Part shown: in pieces, positions 49,010-55,850 of the stretch
Position numbering within the stretch: position 1 is the first letter of the stretch
Layout of the letters: each line of letters opens with the position of its first letter
NCBI RefSeq assembly: GCF_002786295.1
Contig: NZ_PGTC01000010.1
Location: 558,001-622,000, forward strand
Direction of reading: 5' to 3'
Source: Pseudooceanicola marinus
Lineage (GTDB): Bacteria; Pseudomonadota; Alphaproteobacteria; Rhodobacterales; Rhodobacteraceae
DNA length: 64,000 bases
The notes under the pieces: model-generated
The model's database searches: none
What the model saw: the letters and a program-made list of their open reading frames with translations, nothing else
Told to the model about the DNA's origin: nothing
Made by a program: the position numbers and the translations under genes

Positions 49010-49436
49010 AGAGCCGCATGCAATGATTTCGATTCACTCGGACTATGCGAAGAGTATTGTTCGAGGTGTGAAAACTGTTGAGTTGCGGCGGAGGTTTATG
49101 GCTCTCCCGAATGGTTCCAGGCTTTGGATATACTCGACTTTGCCGGTCGGTGCGCTTGTCGCGACTGCTGTGGTAGCGGGGATTGACTGTGATAAGCCAG
49201 AAAATCTGTGGAATAGGTATCAATCCGAAGCCGCCGTTTCCAAGCAGGCTTTCTTTGACTATTTCCTGGGTTGTAAAAGGGGGGCTGCGATACGATTGAC
49301 TGATGTTGAAGAGATTTGTCCTGTTCCTTTAAGCCGCATCCGAAGCATTCGCGGAGTCAACCACATTCCTCAGGTGGCAACGAGGCTCTCTTCTTTGGAA
49401 GCCAGACGGTTTGAGGAGATTGGGTGTGGCTTATAA
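49002..49436 (+). CDS. ASCH domain protein
   Basis: The 144-residue protein has the ASCH (PUA-like) fold: AMISIHSDYAKSIVRGVKTV with the conserved K-x-x-E-L-R core (KTVELRRRF), GSRLWIYSTLPVGALVATAV and the closing RIRSIRGVNHIPQ. ASCH domains are thought to bind RNA and occur in several toxin-antitoxin and RNA-modification contexts. The start at 49002 lies inside the end of the GNAT-PIN gene, so translation is coupled. Its GC content and codon use match that partner, pointing to transfer as a pair. Confidence 0.87.
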   Translation: MDKEPHAMISIHSDYAKSIVRGVKTVELRRRFMALPNGSRLWIYSTLPVGALVATAVVAGIDCDKPENLWNRYQSEAAVSKQAFFDYFLGCKRGAAIRLTDVEEICPVPLSRIRSIRGVNHIPQVATRLSSLEARRFEEIGCGL

Positions 49437-49544
49437 CGGTTGCCTGTGTTGCTGGAGGGCCGTTGCCTCCTCTAACCGTAGCGAAGCGTCGTCGCGTTTC
49501 GTTCAATTTCTTACTGTTTTTTAGCTATATGGTGGCCATTTTCT

Positions 49545-50624
49545 TCACAACGAAAACCCCTTGATCGCCTCCATCGCTGCCGAGGCCATGCGTCTCCGGT
49601 CTGCGCGGTGCGTATAGATGGCCGAGGTCGCCGGCTGCGTGTGCGCCATCACCGCCATGATCTGGTGCTGGGTGGCCCCGGCTTCTGCCAGGATCTCGCC
49701 CATGGCCTTGCGTAGCCCGTGCTGGCTTCGGTTCTCCAGGCCGGCGGCCTTGACCCACCTGCGGACCCGCTCGTGAAGGGCGGCGGTTGAGCGGTAGGCG
49801 CGACCGTGTTCGCTGAGGATATAGGCTGGGCCTTCTGTGTCGGTCGCGCGTAGCTCGGCCAGGAGCTGGGGGGCGATCGGGACGGAAACGAAGGCAGAGC
49901 CCTTCTTCTGGGGTTGCCAGTCTAGGAAGACCACCCCGTCGCGTATGACCTCATGTTGACGGCCGAGGGTGCGCGCGTCGGAGATCCTGCAGGCGGTGAA
50001 CATGGCCAGGAAGAGCCACCGGCGCGCCGTGGTGCCTTCGGGGTGGGCGTCAAGGAAGGCGCGCACATCGCTGCTGCTCCAGGGCACGGCGCCGCCACGG
50101 CTACGGTGGACGCGGGCGATGCCCGCGCAGGGGTTTCGGGTGGCGCGGCCGCGCGTGATGGCCCATTTGTAGGCGGCGCTCAGCGCCTTGCGCGAGTTGT
50201 CCGCCTGGGCCGTGGCCTCGCCCCACTGGTCGATGATGTGGTGGATCCCGGCGGGCGGCAGGTCATGGTGCAGATCGCCCATGCGTTCGCCTTCCGGGTC
50301 CTTCATCTCGCAAACCTTACCGAAGAGGCTGCGGCGCTGCTTCAGGGTCATGGAGGAGGCGTTGCCGGCCTGCACCTGCGCGTCCAGCCAGATCAGGTAG
50401 TCGCGCACCAGCTCGTCCAGGGAGTGGCGCGCGACCGGCTTCAGCGGCGTCTGCTCGACGGTCTGGCCGGCCCGGGCGGCATAATAGTGTTCGGTGAAGG
50501 CCGGGTCGTCAGGCCCCACCGGGATGCGTATCCGCTTCCTGGGGTTGCCCTCGACCCGGACCCGATGGCGTAGCTCGCCCGATTTCATCCGTTCCGGCAC
50601 ATAGCCGGGAAACTTCACTTTCAT
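49545..50624 (-). CDS. int: Tyrosine-type phage integrase
   Basis: The 359-residue recombinase carries Arg213 in FTACRISDARTL, His302 and Arg305 in QHGLRKAMG, His328 in VMAHTQP and the nucleophile Tyr337 in SAIYTHR. The N-terminal SAM-like core-binding domain covers about 65-165. It integrates the prophage by site-specific recombination, probably at tRNA-Thr to its left, though this is inferred. The ATG at 50624 overlaps the stop of the upstream mini-gene (TGATG). Confidence 0.95.
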   Translation of the reverse strand: MKVKFPGYVPERMKSGELRHRVRVEGNPRKRIRIPVGPDDPAFTEHYYAARAGQTVEQTPLKPVARHSLDELVRDYLIWLDAQVQAGNASSMTLKQRRSLFGKVCEMKDPEGERMGDLHHDLPPAGIHHIIDQWGEATAQADNSRKALSAAYKWAITRGRATRNPCAGIARVHRSRGGAVPWSSSDVRAFLDAHPEGTTARRWLFLAMFTACRISDARTLGRQHEVIRDGVVFLDWQPQKKGSAFVSVPIAPQLLAELRATDTEGPAYILSEHGRAYRSTAALHERVRRWVKAAGLENRSQHGLRKAMGEILAEAGATQHQIMAVMAHTQPATSAIYTHRADRRRMASAAMEAIKGFSL

Positions 50625-50818
50625 CACTGGGCCCGTGTCTGACCGAATTTCCTCGGCTCACCTTGCGCGACCGGCGCCGGCCGGTCACGGGGCTGGAGGG
50701 TTTCGACGGAGAAGCTGCCGTCGGCGGCAACCTGGACGGCGCCAGGCTGAAGGCCCCGCGCGAGCATCGCGTCGAGGACGTTCTTCACGGCAGCGGCGGA
50801 GGGTTTCGCGCGGGCCAT
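50624..50818 (-). CDS. Small phage protein upstream of integrase
   Basis: The 64-residue basic protein begins MARAKPSAAAVKNVLDAMLA and ends RKFGQTRAQ. It has an N-terminal helix and a short beta-type segment (AVQVAADGSFSVETL). Its position just before int, with overlapping stop and start, is that of many excisionase or Int-accessory proteins, but no Xis motif is evident. Confidence 0.65.
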   Translation of the reverse strand: MARAKPSAAAVKNVLDAMLARGLQPGAVQVAADGSFSVETLQPRDRPAPVAQGEPRKFGQTRAQ

Positions 50819-50820
50819 TC

Positions 50821-52620
50821 TCAGCTCTCCTTCGTGGTCTGGCGCATCTCTTCGGGCAGCCAGACGTCGATAGCCTTCACCTGATCACGCGATAGGCCGA
50901 GGGCTTCCTGCACGCTGGCGTCGTTGAACAGCCCCTCCAATTCCTTCGCGCGGTCTGCCTTCTTCAGGTCGGTGAAGCGTTTCAGCTCTTCGCCCTCGGC
51001 GCCGGTCAGCTCTGCCCAGATCGCCACCTGCATGTCAGGCCGGACCCGGCCGAAGTAGTTGGCGGCGTCGGGCGTCCAGATTTTGCGGATCAGATGCTGC
51101 GCGTTTACGTGGGCGGCGAGGGCAGCGGGGAAGGCGGAATTGGTCACACCGTGCGCGGTGCGGGCGAGGCCGCGGGCCAACACCTGGTTGCGGTGCTTCT
51201 TTCCCTGCTCGCGGAAGGCGGTGAAAGCGTCCCAGGTGCCGGCGGCTCTGTGGTCGACGCTAGGGGGCGGCAGGCGCGCATCCAGGTGGAAGCCGCTGTC
51301 GCGCTCAGGCTGGATCACAGGGGCGGCCAGGGTGACGCCGAGGCCGCCGGCATAGGAGGGCAGGTTGGTCTCCATCTGCCAGGCCAGCATGTCCAGCAGG
51401 AGTTCGGTCTGGTCGATCAGTGCGACCTGCAGGGCGGCGTGGGCGATGCGGCGCAGGTCGTCCTGGGCGTTCTGGGGTAGGGCGGGTTTCGTGGTACTGC
51501 TGCCCTCGGCGCCGGCATTGCTGGACCGCTTGCGGGCTTTCTGCGCGAAGGCGCGCTCCACAACCAGTTCACCGGCCAGGTTCACGTAGGTGATGATGCC
51601 AGCGCCTTCGCGTTGCTCCTCGGTGAAGTCGCCGACCTGACGGGCGGTCAGCGCCTCGATCTGCTGACGGTCTTCCTCGCTGCGGTCCTTCCAGGGCATG
51701 GCCTCCAGGCGCTCCAGTTCGGCGGCATCGCCTTCGGGCAGTTCGACGCTGGGCGCGGTGATGCGGTCGAACTTCTCGGTCAGGCTCCAGGGGGTATAGG
51801 GCTCGGGGCTGGGTTCCGCCCAGCTCCAGCCCCCCTCGGCGCGAAGGCGCTCGGTCTCGGCGATCAGTTTCTCCGTCCACAGCTCATCCAGCAGGGCTGC
51901 ATCCTCCAGAAAGGCGTCCTCGGTGAAGAGGTCGCGGGAGATCCGGCCGCCGCTCGCCTCGTAGTCGGCCAGGCCGAGGAAGACAGCGCGGCGGTCGCTG
52001 GCCGGAACGGCGGCCGAGGTCAGCTCAGCGCGGATCTGCGCGGCGGAAAGGTGGCGGGCGGCTGCGGTCTCGGCCAGGGCGGTCTGGCGTTCGGGATTTT
52101 CGGTCAGGCACAGGGCCTCGGCGGCCGATAGACCGATGCGGTCGGCGGCCAGCAGGTCCAGGACCTCGGCGGGCAGCCCGGCCAGCTTCAGCCGCTGGCG
52201 GACGTGACGCTCGGTCTTGGCGAAGGCGCGGGCGATGCTCTCGACCGGGACACCATGGGCGGCTTGCTGGCCATAGGCGCGGATCTCCTCGGCCGGGTGC
52301 AGGGCGGCGTGGGTGACGTTCTCGGCCAGAGCCCAGGCGCGGGCAGTGGTCTCATTCGGGGCGATTTGCACCGGGATCAGCGGCATCTCGGCGCCCTCGG
52401 AGGCCAGCAGCTTCAGCCCGCGCAGCCGGCGCCCGCCCGCGACAATGCCGATGCGCCCGTCCTCCTCGATGCCGCAGAGGTTCTGCAGCAGCCCGGCCGA
52501 GGCCAGCGATTGCGCCATGGCCCTGATGTCCTCGTCCGGGACGCTCTGCCGGGGGTTCAGGGGGTGCAGGTACAGCTGCTGGAGCGGCACCATGCGGATG
52601 GTCTGGGACTGATCGGTCAT
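50821..52620 (-). CDS. ParB-like nuclease domain protein
   Basis: The 599-residue phage-borne protein has an N-terminal ParB/Spo0J/RepB domain (residues about 8-100; PLNPRQSVPDEDIRAMAQSL, VAGGRRLRGLKLLAS with Gly in place of the usual Glu of GERR). A helix-turn-helix follows (IARAFAKTERHVRQRLKLAG). The remaining 400 residues are a helical phage-specific extension. Such proteins are common in Rhodobacterales prophages and plasmids and may take part in partition or regulation. It ends 2 bases before the 64-residue gene. Confidence 0.9.
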   Translation of the reverse strand: MTDQSQTIRMVPLQQLYLHPLNPRQSVPDEDIRAMAQSLASAGLLQNLCGIEEDGRIGIVAGGRRLRGLKLLASEGAEMPLIPVQIAPNETTARAWALAENVTHAALHPAEEIRAYGQQAAHGVPVESIARAFAKTERHVRQRLKLAGLPAEVLDLLAADRIGLSAAEALCLTENPERQTALAETAAARHLSAAQIRAELTSAAVPASDRRAVFLGLADYEASGGRISRDLFTEDAFLEDAALLDELWTEKLIAETERLRAEGGWSWAEPSPEPYTPWSLTEKFDRITAPSVELPEGDAAELERLEAMPWKDRSEEDRQQIEALTARQVGDFTEEQREGAGIITYVNLAGELVVERAFAQKARKRSSNAGAEGSSTTKPALPQNAQDDLRRIAHAALQVALIDQTELLLDMLAWQMETNLPSYAGGLGVTLAAPVIQPERDSGFHLDARLPPPSVDHRAAGTWDAFTAFREQGKKHRNQVLARGLARTAHGVTNSAFPAALAAHVNAQHLIRKIWTPDAANYFGRVRPDMQVAIWAELTGAEGEELKRFTDLKKADRAKELEGLFNDASVQEALGLSRDQVKAIDVWLPEEMRQTTKES

Positions 52621-52760
52621 TTCTGGGTCTCTTGCTGAGGGATCGCGGCCGGGGGCGCGAAGGGGGCGCCGGCCAGCCAGGCGAGCGAGGCCGTGGCCAG
52701 CGTCCAGCCGGTGGCGACGGCGGCGAGGAAGGGCAAGCTGCCGAGGCTGAGCGCGCTCAT
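52617..52760 (-). CDS. 47-residue hydrophobic phage mini-protein
   Basis: This short gene reads MSALSLGSLPFLAAVATGWT and ends PQQETQK; residues about 5-32 form one membrane segment. Its ATG overlaps the upstream gene's stop (ATGA) and its TGA overlaps the ParB-like start (ATGA), so it is translationally coupled on both sides. That strict spacing supports it as a real gene despite its size. The function is unknown; an inner-membrane phage accessory protein is possible. Confidence 0.65.
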   Translation of the reverse strand: MSALSLGSLPFLAAVATGWTLATASLAWLAGAPFAPPAAIPQQETQK

Positions 52761-52969
52761 GCGCCGCCCCTCCGCTCGATGATTTCGCGGACCTTCAGGC
52801 GGGTGCGCCCGGTGATCTCGATGACCTGGGCCATGTCAGAGCTGGCCGGGCGGGTCAGGTGCTGCGGGGCGAGCCGGGCCAGCCGGTCAGGTGCGATCGG
52901 TTTGCCTTGCGCGGCCTTCCGCGCGGCCCAGTCGGCCGCGATCCGTGCGCTTTGAGCAGGGGTAAGCAT
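52757..52969 (-). CDS. Small phage DNA-binding-like protein, first gene of the int operon
   Basis: The 70-residue basic protein begins MLTPAQSARIAADWAARKAA and ends KVREIIERRGGA. It is helical and Arg/Lys-rich. GGAGGCAAG lies before the ATG, which stands just downstream of the first operator (53007-53021). It starts a five-gene leftward operon ending in int. The function is unknown. Confidence 0.7.
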   Translation of the reverse strand: MLTPAQSARIAADWAARKAAQGKPIAPDRLARLAPQHLTRPASSDMAQVIEITGRTRLKVREIIERRGGA

Positions 52970-53006
52970 GTCTTGCCTCCATCGGGTTGATGGGGGTGGA
53001 CCATAC

Positions 53007-53021
53007 TACGCAAAATGCGTA
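53007..53021. promoter_or_regulatory. Phage operator 1 (perfect inverted repeat)
   Basis: TACGCA-AAA-TGCGTA is a perfect inverted repeat. On the minus strand it lies between a possible -35 TTGCGA and a -10 TATGGT in front of the leftward operon, so a bound repressor would block that promoter. Confidence 0.7.
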
Positions 53022-53036
53022 TCGCAAGATGTAAAC

Positions 53037-53051
53037 TTCGCAATGTGCGTA
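53037..53051. promoter_or_regulatory. Phage operator 2
   Basis: TTCGCA-ATG-TGCGTA matches operator 1 at 11 of 12 half-site positions and is centred 30 bases from it, about three helical turns. Confidence 0.6.
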
Positions 53052-53133
53052 TTTTACCCTTCGGTCATCAGCTTTGGCTTGCGGAACGTAAGGGGAACAT
53101 TCTAGACGTGTAGAGGAAGGGAGACACAAGGCC

Positions 53134-53304
53134 ATGGACGATTCGCTGCGCTTGGAGTTGCTTAAACTTGCGCGAAAGCGGTCCGGGCTGTCTTTGGATT
53201 TGTGGGAAGAGCTGACCGAGGGTCTGGATCAGAGATCCTTGGAGATCCTGGTCGGGAGATCGTCTGTCTTTCCGAAGTACAGAAACTCAAGCGGCAAGCT
53301 ATAG
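53134..53304 (+). CDS. Doubtful 56-residue open frame
   Basis: An ATG preceded by AGGAAGGGAG opens a 56-residue frame starting MDDSLRLELLKLARKRSGLS. It overlaps the end of the repressor gene in antisense by 76 bases and has no recognisable domain. The good ribosome binding site is the only support. Confidence 0.25.
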   Translation: MDDSLRLELLKLARKRSGLSLDLWEELTEGLDQRSLEILVGRSSVFPKYRNSSGKL

Positions 53305-53498
53305 GTTTTGCGAAGTTTCTTTGCGCTCTGCAGAGATAGGTCCCGCGTACCGTTCTCGAAGGGGCCATAGGTCTGCATCGTGATGCCGGCGCGTTCGGCG
53401 AACTCTTTTTTTCCAAGGCCCAAAACCTCACGAACGCGCTTCAGGCGCGCGGCGACAGCTTCTCTCTTGTCTTCGAGTTCTTCAAGCATGACTGGCAT
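53229..53498 (-). CDS. XRE-family phage repressor (CI-like, short)
   Basis: The 89-residue protein consists almost entirely of an XRE helix-turn-helix (RLKRVREVLGLGKKEFAERA; GITMQTYGPFENGTRDLSL). It has no C-terminal LexA-like protease, so induction cannot depend on self-cleavage. It lies between two pairs of related operators and is divergent from a Cro-like gene, the arrangement of a lambdoid immunity region. GAGGG before 53498 supports that start; the frame extends 33 bases further upstream. Confidence 0.85.
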   Translation of the reverse strand: MPVMLEELEDKREAVAARLKRVREVLGLGKKEFAERAGITMQTYGPFENGTRDLSLQSAKKLRKTYSLPLEFLYFGKTDDLPTRISKDL

Positions 53499-53524
53499 TC
53501 TACTAGCCCTCATGTTGGCCGCAC

Positions 53525-53539
53525 TGAGCAATTTGCGTA
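53525..53539. promoter_or_regulatory. Phage operator 3
   Basis: TGAGCA-ATT-TGCGTA keeps the right half-site TGCGTA with a degenerate left half. It lies between the divergent repressor and Cro-like genes. Confidence 0.5.
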
Positions 53540-53548
53540 TTTATAAAC

Positions 53549-53563
53549 TCCGCGTATTGCGTA
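53549..53563. promoter_or_regulatory. Phage operator 4
   Basis: TCCGCG-TAT-TGCGTA has the same right half-site, 24 bases from operator 3. A TATAAA stretch at 53542-53547 lies between the two and could serve as a -10 element. Confidence 0.5.
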
Positions 53564-53577
53564 GTAGTATCGCGCCT

Positions 53578-53835
53578 ATGGCTAGGCACTTTGTGACAGT
53601 TCTGGACTTCGTGACCTTCGTTGGTCGAGCCCGCTTTGAGCGCGAGCTCGGGCACTCCCAACAGGTCATCAGCCGGGCCGTCTCGACCAACCGGATGCCT
53701 GCGCACTGGTATTTTGCCTGCCGCGACTGGTGTCGCGAGATGGGCATCACGGTGCCGGAACACCTGTTCCGTCAGTGCCAGAGGCCCAACAGGGCGAACA
53801 GTAAGCGGAATGCGAATTTTGGTGATGCGGCATGA
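53578..53835 (+). CDS. Cro-like small DNA-binding protein
   Basis: The 85-residue basic protein begins MARHFVTVLDFVTFVGRARF and has a compact helix-turn-helix (ELGHSQQVISRAVSTNRMPA), like YdaS/Cro-type proteins. It is divergent from the repressor and starts the rightward early operon. There is no clear ribosome binding site, so the message may be leaderless. A role in the lytic switch is inferred from its place. Confidence 0.7.
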   Translation: MARHFVTVLDFVTFVGRARFERELGHSQQVISRAVSTNRMPAHWYFACRDWCREMGITVPEHLFRQCQRPNRANSKRNANFGDAA

Positions 53836-53937
53836 CACGATCTGACAGGCTCTTCGGCGGCTTCTTCCATCCGGTGACGTGCATTCTTCGCCCGGTCAGC
53901 GGTTCCGCACCAGCTAAACGGGCAGGGGTCCATTCAC

Positions 53938-54396
53938 ATGCGTAATCACCCCTATGGAACGATCCAGGAGGCGGTTCAGTCGAGCTACCGCGCCTCGGGC
54001 CATACCAATGAGGAAATCGCCGAGCTGCTCGGGGTCCGGGGATCAACGATTTCCTACGGCGCCGAAATGAGCGAGGCGCGGCCGGGCGGGCTCGGGGTGA
54101 ACTACCTCCACCGTCTCGGCCGAATGCGCCCCGAGGCGGCCGTGCCGATCGCCCAGCACTTCGCGCGCCTGGGGGCCGGTGTGTTCCAGCCGGTGCAGCT
54201 GCCGGCCGGGGTGACCAGCCTTTTCGCCCATTGCGGCACCGTCGCGAAGGAATGCGGCGAGGCCCAGGCGGCGGCCCTGCGCGCGGCCGAGATGGCCAGC
54301 GCGGATGCCTGCGAGGCCGCAGAGCGCGAGATCGCCGAGGCGGTCGAGGCGCTGCTGCGCGCCCGGGCCATGATCCGTGATCAGGGGGCCGCATGA
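53938..54396 (+). CDS. Phage early protein with helix-turn-helix (CII-like position)
   Basis: The 152-residue protein has a helix-turn-helix near the N-terminus (HTNEEIAELLGVRGSTISYG) and an Ala/Glu-rich helical second half (AAEREIAEAVEALLRARAMI). Its place after the Cro-like gene is that of CII-type activators, but no family was recognised. Its stop overlaps the next start (ATGA). Confidence 0.7.
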   Translation: MRNHPYGTIQEAVQSSYRASGHTNEEIAELLGVRGSTISYGAEMSEARPGGLGVNYLHRLGRMRPEAAVPIAQHFARLGAGVFQPVQLPAGVTSLFAHCGTVAKECGEAQAAALRAAEMASADACEAAEREIAEAVEALLRARAMIRDQGAA

Positions 54397-54704
54397 CCCG
54401 TTTCAACAGCTCTCCCCGTCCCGATCCGCAGGTCTGTGCGGCGGGACCGACTGGTGCGGGGGGATCATGTCCCTCGGTCCCTCCGCGCCCCTTTTCCCGG
54501 GAGAGCCGGGAAGATCCGACCGCGATTGAGAACGTGCACACGCTCTGCCGGCGCCTCGGGCGCGGGCACTGCGCCTGTGCCGCCCATGGCCGCGAGGCCT
54601 GCAGGGATCTGACTGCGCTCCTGGCGCGCTTCGGCTCGGTCGAGGCCGCGCAGGAAGCGGAACTGCAACGACTGGAGAGACTGGCCCGCAACGCGCGGAC
54701 CTGA
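54393..54704 (+). CDS. Phage hypothetical protein, Cys-rich
   Basis: The 103-residue product has an unordered Pro/Ser-rich first half and a helical second half with several Cys and His (LCRRLGRGHCACAAHGREAC), which could bind a metal. It is coupled to the preceding gene by an ATGA overlap. No known domain is recognised. Confidence 0.6.
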   Translation: MTRFNSSPRPDPQVCAAGPTGAGGSCPSVPPRPFSRESREDPTAIENVHTLCRRLGRGHCACAAHGREACRDLTALLARFGSVEAAQEAELQRLERLARNART

Positions 54705-54746
54705 CGAGACCCCGGGCCAACCGGGACAGACCTGGAGGACAGGAGC

Positions 54747-54821
54747 ATGACGAAGACACCCAGCCGAGGTCGGAGGTTCCGGCCACGGGCTGACACCCTG
54801 CACCCTGGGAGGGCGCGATGA
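54747..54821 (+). CDS. Possible 24-residue leader peptide
   Basis: GGAGGACAGGAG precedes an ATG that opens a 24-codon frame starting MTKTPSRGRRFRPRAD and ending RAR. Its TGA overlaps the ATG of the replication gene (ATGA). It may serve as a coupling leader for that gene. The peptide itself may have no function. Confidence 0.4.
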   Translation: MTKTPSRGRRFRPRADTLHPGRAR

Positions 54822-55522
54822 GCCACAAGGCGACCAACTGGCTTTCCGGCATTCCGGCGAAGGAGTTGAGCAGCAGCGAGTTCCGCGTGCTGTTCTTCCT
54901 CTGCGACTGTCACAATCCCTCGCAGGGGTGTTTCCCGACGCAGGCCTACCTGATCGACGTCTGCGGTATTTCCAATGGGACGCTGAACAACGCGCTGAAT
55001 GGGCTGGAGGCCAAGGGGCTGATCGCCCGCCACCAGGAGCGTGACGGCCGCACCCGGCGTCAGAAACCGACCCGCTATGTCCTGGCCTTCGAGATGGGCG
55101 AGGGCGGCAAGCCGGCTCCGGGGGCTGGAGGCGGACCAGGTGGCAAACCGTCTCCGAAATCTGGAGGCGGGACGGGCAGAAAGCCGTCTCCGAAAACTGG
55201 AGCCGGAAAACAGGCTGCCCCGTCTCCAGCTTCTGGAGGCGGAGCCGTCTCCAATTTGAGGGGCGACCCGTCTCCAATTTCAGGGGGGAGCCGTCTCCAG
55301 CCCACTGGAGAGGTAACCTGTAAAGAACCTGTAATTAACCAGCGCGGGGCGCGCGGCGGGTCGAAAAATCCGCTCGTCGTGGCCGAGGCCGAGAGGGCGA
55401 TCCGGGGCTTTCGGGAGGGGCGGCAGGACGCGCTCCGGGAGCTGAAACCCTGGGTGCAGGATCACATCCGAAACGCGGACCTCCTGACGCCGGACGAGCG
55501 TCAGCGGTCGGGACTTTTCTGA
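54818..55522 (+). CDS. Phage replication initiator-like protein with embedded iterons
   Basis: The 234-residue protein has an N-terminal winged helix (residues about 10-85; ELSSSEFRVLFFLCDCHNPS, QAYLIDVCGISNGTLNNALN, GLEAKGLIARHQ), as in lambda O-type and plasmid helix-turn-helix initiators. The centre is low complexity with 12-residue repeats such as GGKPSPKSGGGT, encoded by 23-bp DNA iterons. The C-terminal part (LVVAEAERAIRGFREGRQDA) is helical. By analogy with lambda O, the N-terminal domain would bind the iterons and open the origin for a helicase. No helicase loader gene was recognised nearby. Confidence 0.75.
   Translation: MSHKATNWLSGIPAKELSSSEFRVLFFLCDCHNPSQGCFPTQAYLIDVCGISNGTLNNALNGLEAKGLIARHQERDGRTRRQKPTRYVLAFEMGEGGKPAPGAGGGPGGKPSPKSGGGTGRKPSPKTGAGKQAAPSPASGGGAVSNLRGDPSPISGGSRLQPTGEVTCKEPVINQRGARGGSKNPLVVAEAERAIRGFREGRQDALRELKPWVQDHIRNADLLTPDERQRSGLF
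55112..55313 (+). repeat. Seven 23-bp iterons, putative phage replication origin
   Basis: Copies start at 55112, 55148, 55184, 55220, 55245, 55268 and 55291. The motif is CCGTCTCC-N6/7-CTGGAGGCGG or close to it, itself a partial inverted repeat; the first copy has CCGGCTCC. The first four lie 36 bases apart, in frame; the last three are back to back at 23 bases and are read in different frames. This suggests the DNA, not the protein, is conserved. Confidence 0.75.
55314..55340. other. A+T-rich stretch next to the iterons (possible unwinding element)
   Basis: Directly after the iterons lies an A+T-rich segment with AACCTGTAA twice (55315-55323 and 55326-55334, 11 bases apart). In iteron origins such a stretch is where the helix opens. 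It stands out in this GC-rich phage. Confidence 0.5.
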
Positions 55523-55535
55523 GAGAGGAATGGCA

Positions 55536-55850
55536 ATGAGCAGCGAAGTGACGAACCAGACCGTGTCTTTCATCGGGGATCTGCCGGAGGATCCCGATCA
55601 CATCCCCCTGGCTCCGCCCTGTGGCTTCATCTGGATGCTGGGTAGCACGTTGTGCGGGACCGGGGAGGCCTTTGGCACCACCGATGTACGGGTCAGCTAC
55701 AAGGGCCGGACGATGGATTTCGTAATGACCTCTGCGGATGTGCTGTGCCTGCAGCAGCTCGTCGAAGAGGCCCTGCAGGCGATGCGCGACAGCGGGGCCG
55801 ACGACCTCGCTCCGGCGTTCCGCGAAAGGAGCGATGGCCATGCGGAGTGA
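55536..55850 (+). CDS. Phage hypothetical protein
   Basis: The 104-residue protein begins MSSEVTNQTVSFIGDLPEDP and has a helical C-terminal part (LCLQQLVEEALQAMRDSG). An ATG 6 bases earlier leaves no room for the ribosome binding site AGAGG, so the ATG at 55536 is preferred. No domain is recognised. It overlaps the next gene by 17 bases. Confidence 0.65.
   Translation: MSSEVTNQTVSFIGDLPEDPDHIPLAPPCGFIWMLGSTLCGTGEAFGTTDVRVSYKGRTMDFVMTSADVLCLQQLVEEALQAMRDSGADDLAPAFRERSDGHAE

Noticed and set aside
46889-49436. Assigning the GNAT-PIN/ASCH pair to a named defence system
   Set aside because: The domains are recognisable, but I cannot match this combination to a described system without searches, so it is reported only as a candidate.
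49437-49544. Attachment site copy next to the integrase
   Set aside because: I compared this stretch by eye with the tRNA-Thr 3' end and found no shared core long enough to call a repeat.
55081-55310. CRISPR array suggested by regularly spaced repeats
   Set aside because: The repeats are imperfect, only 23 bases, partly contiguous with no spacers, and lie inside a coding gene. They fit origin iterons.
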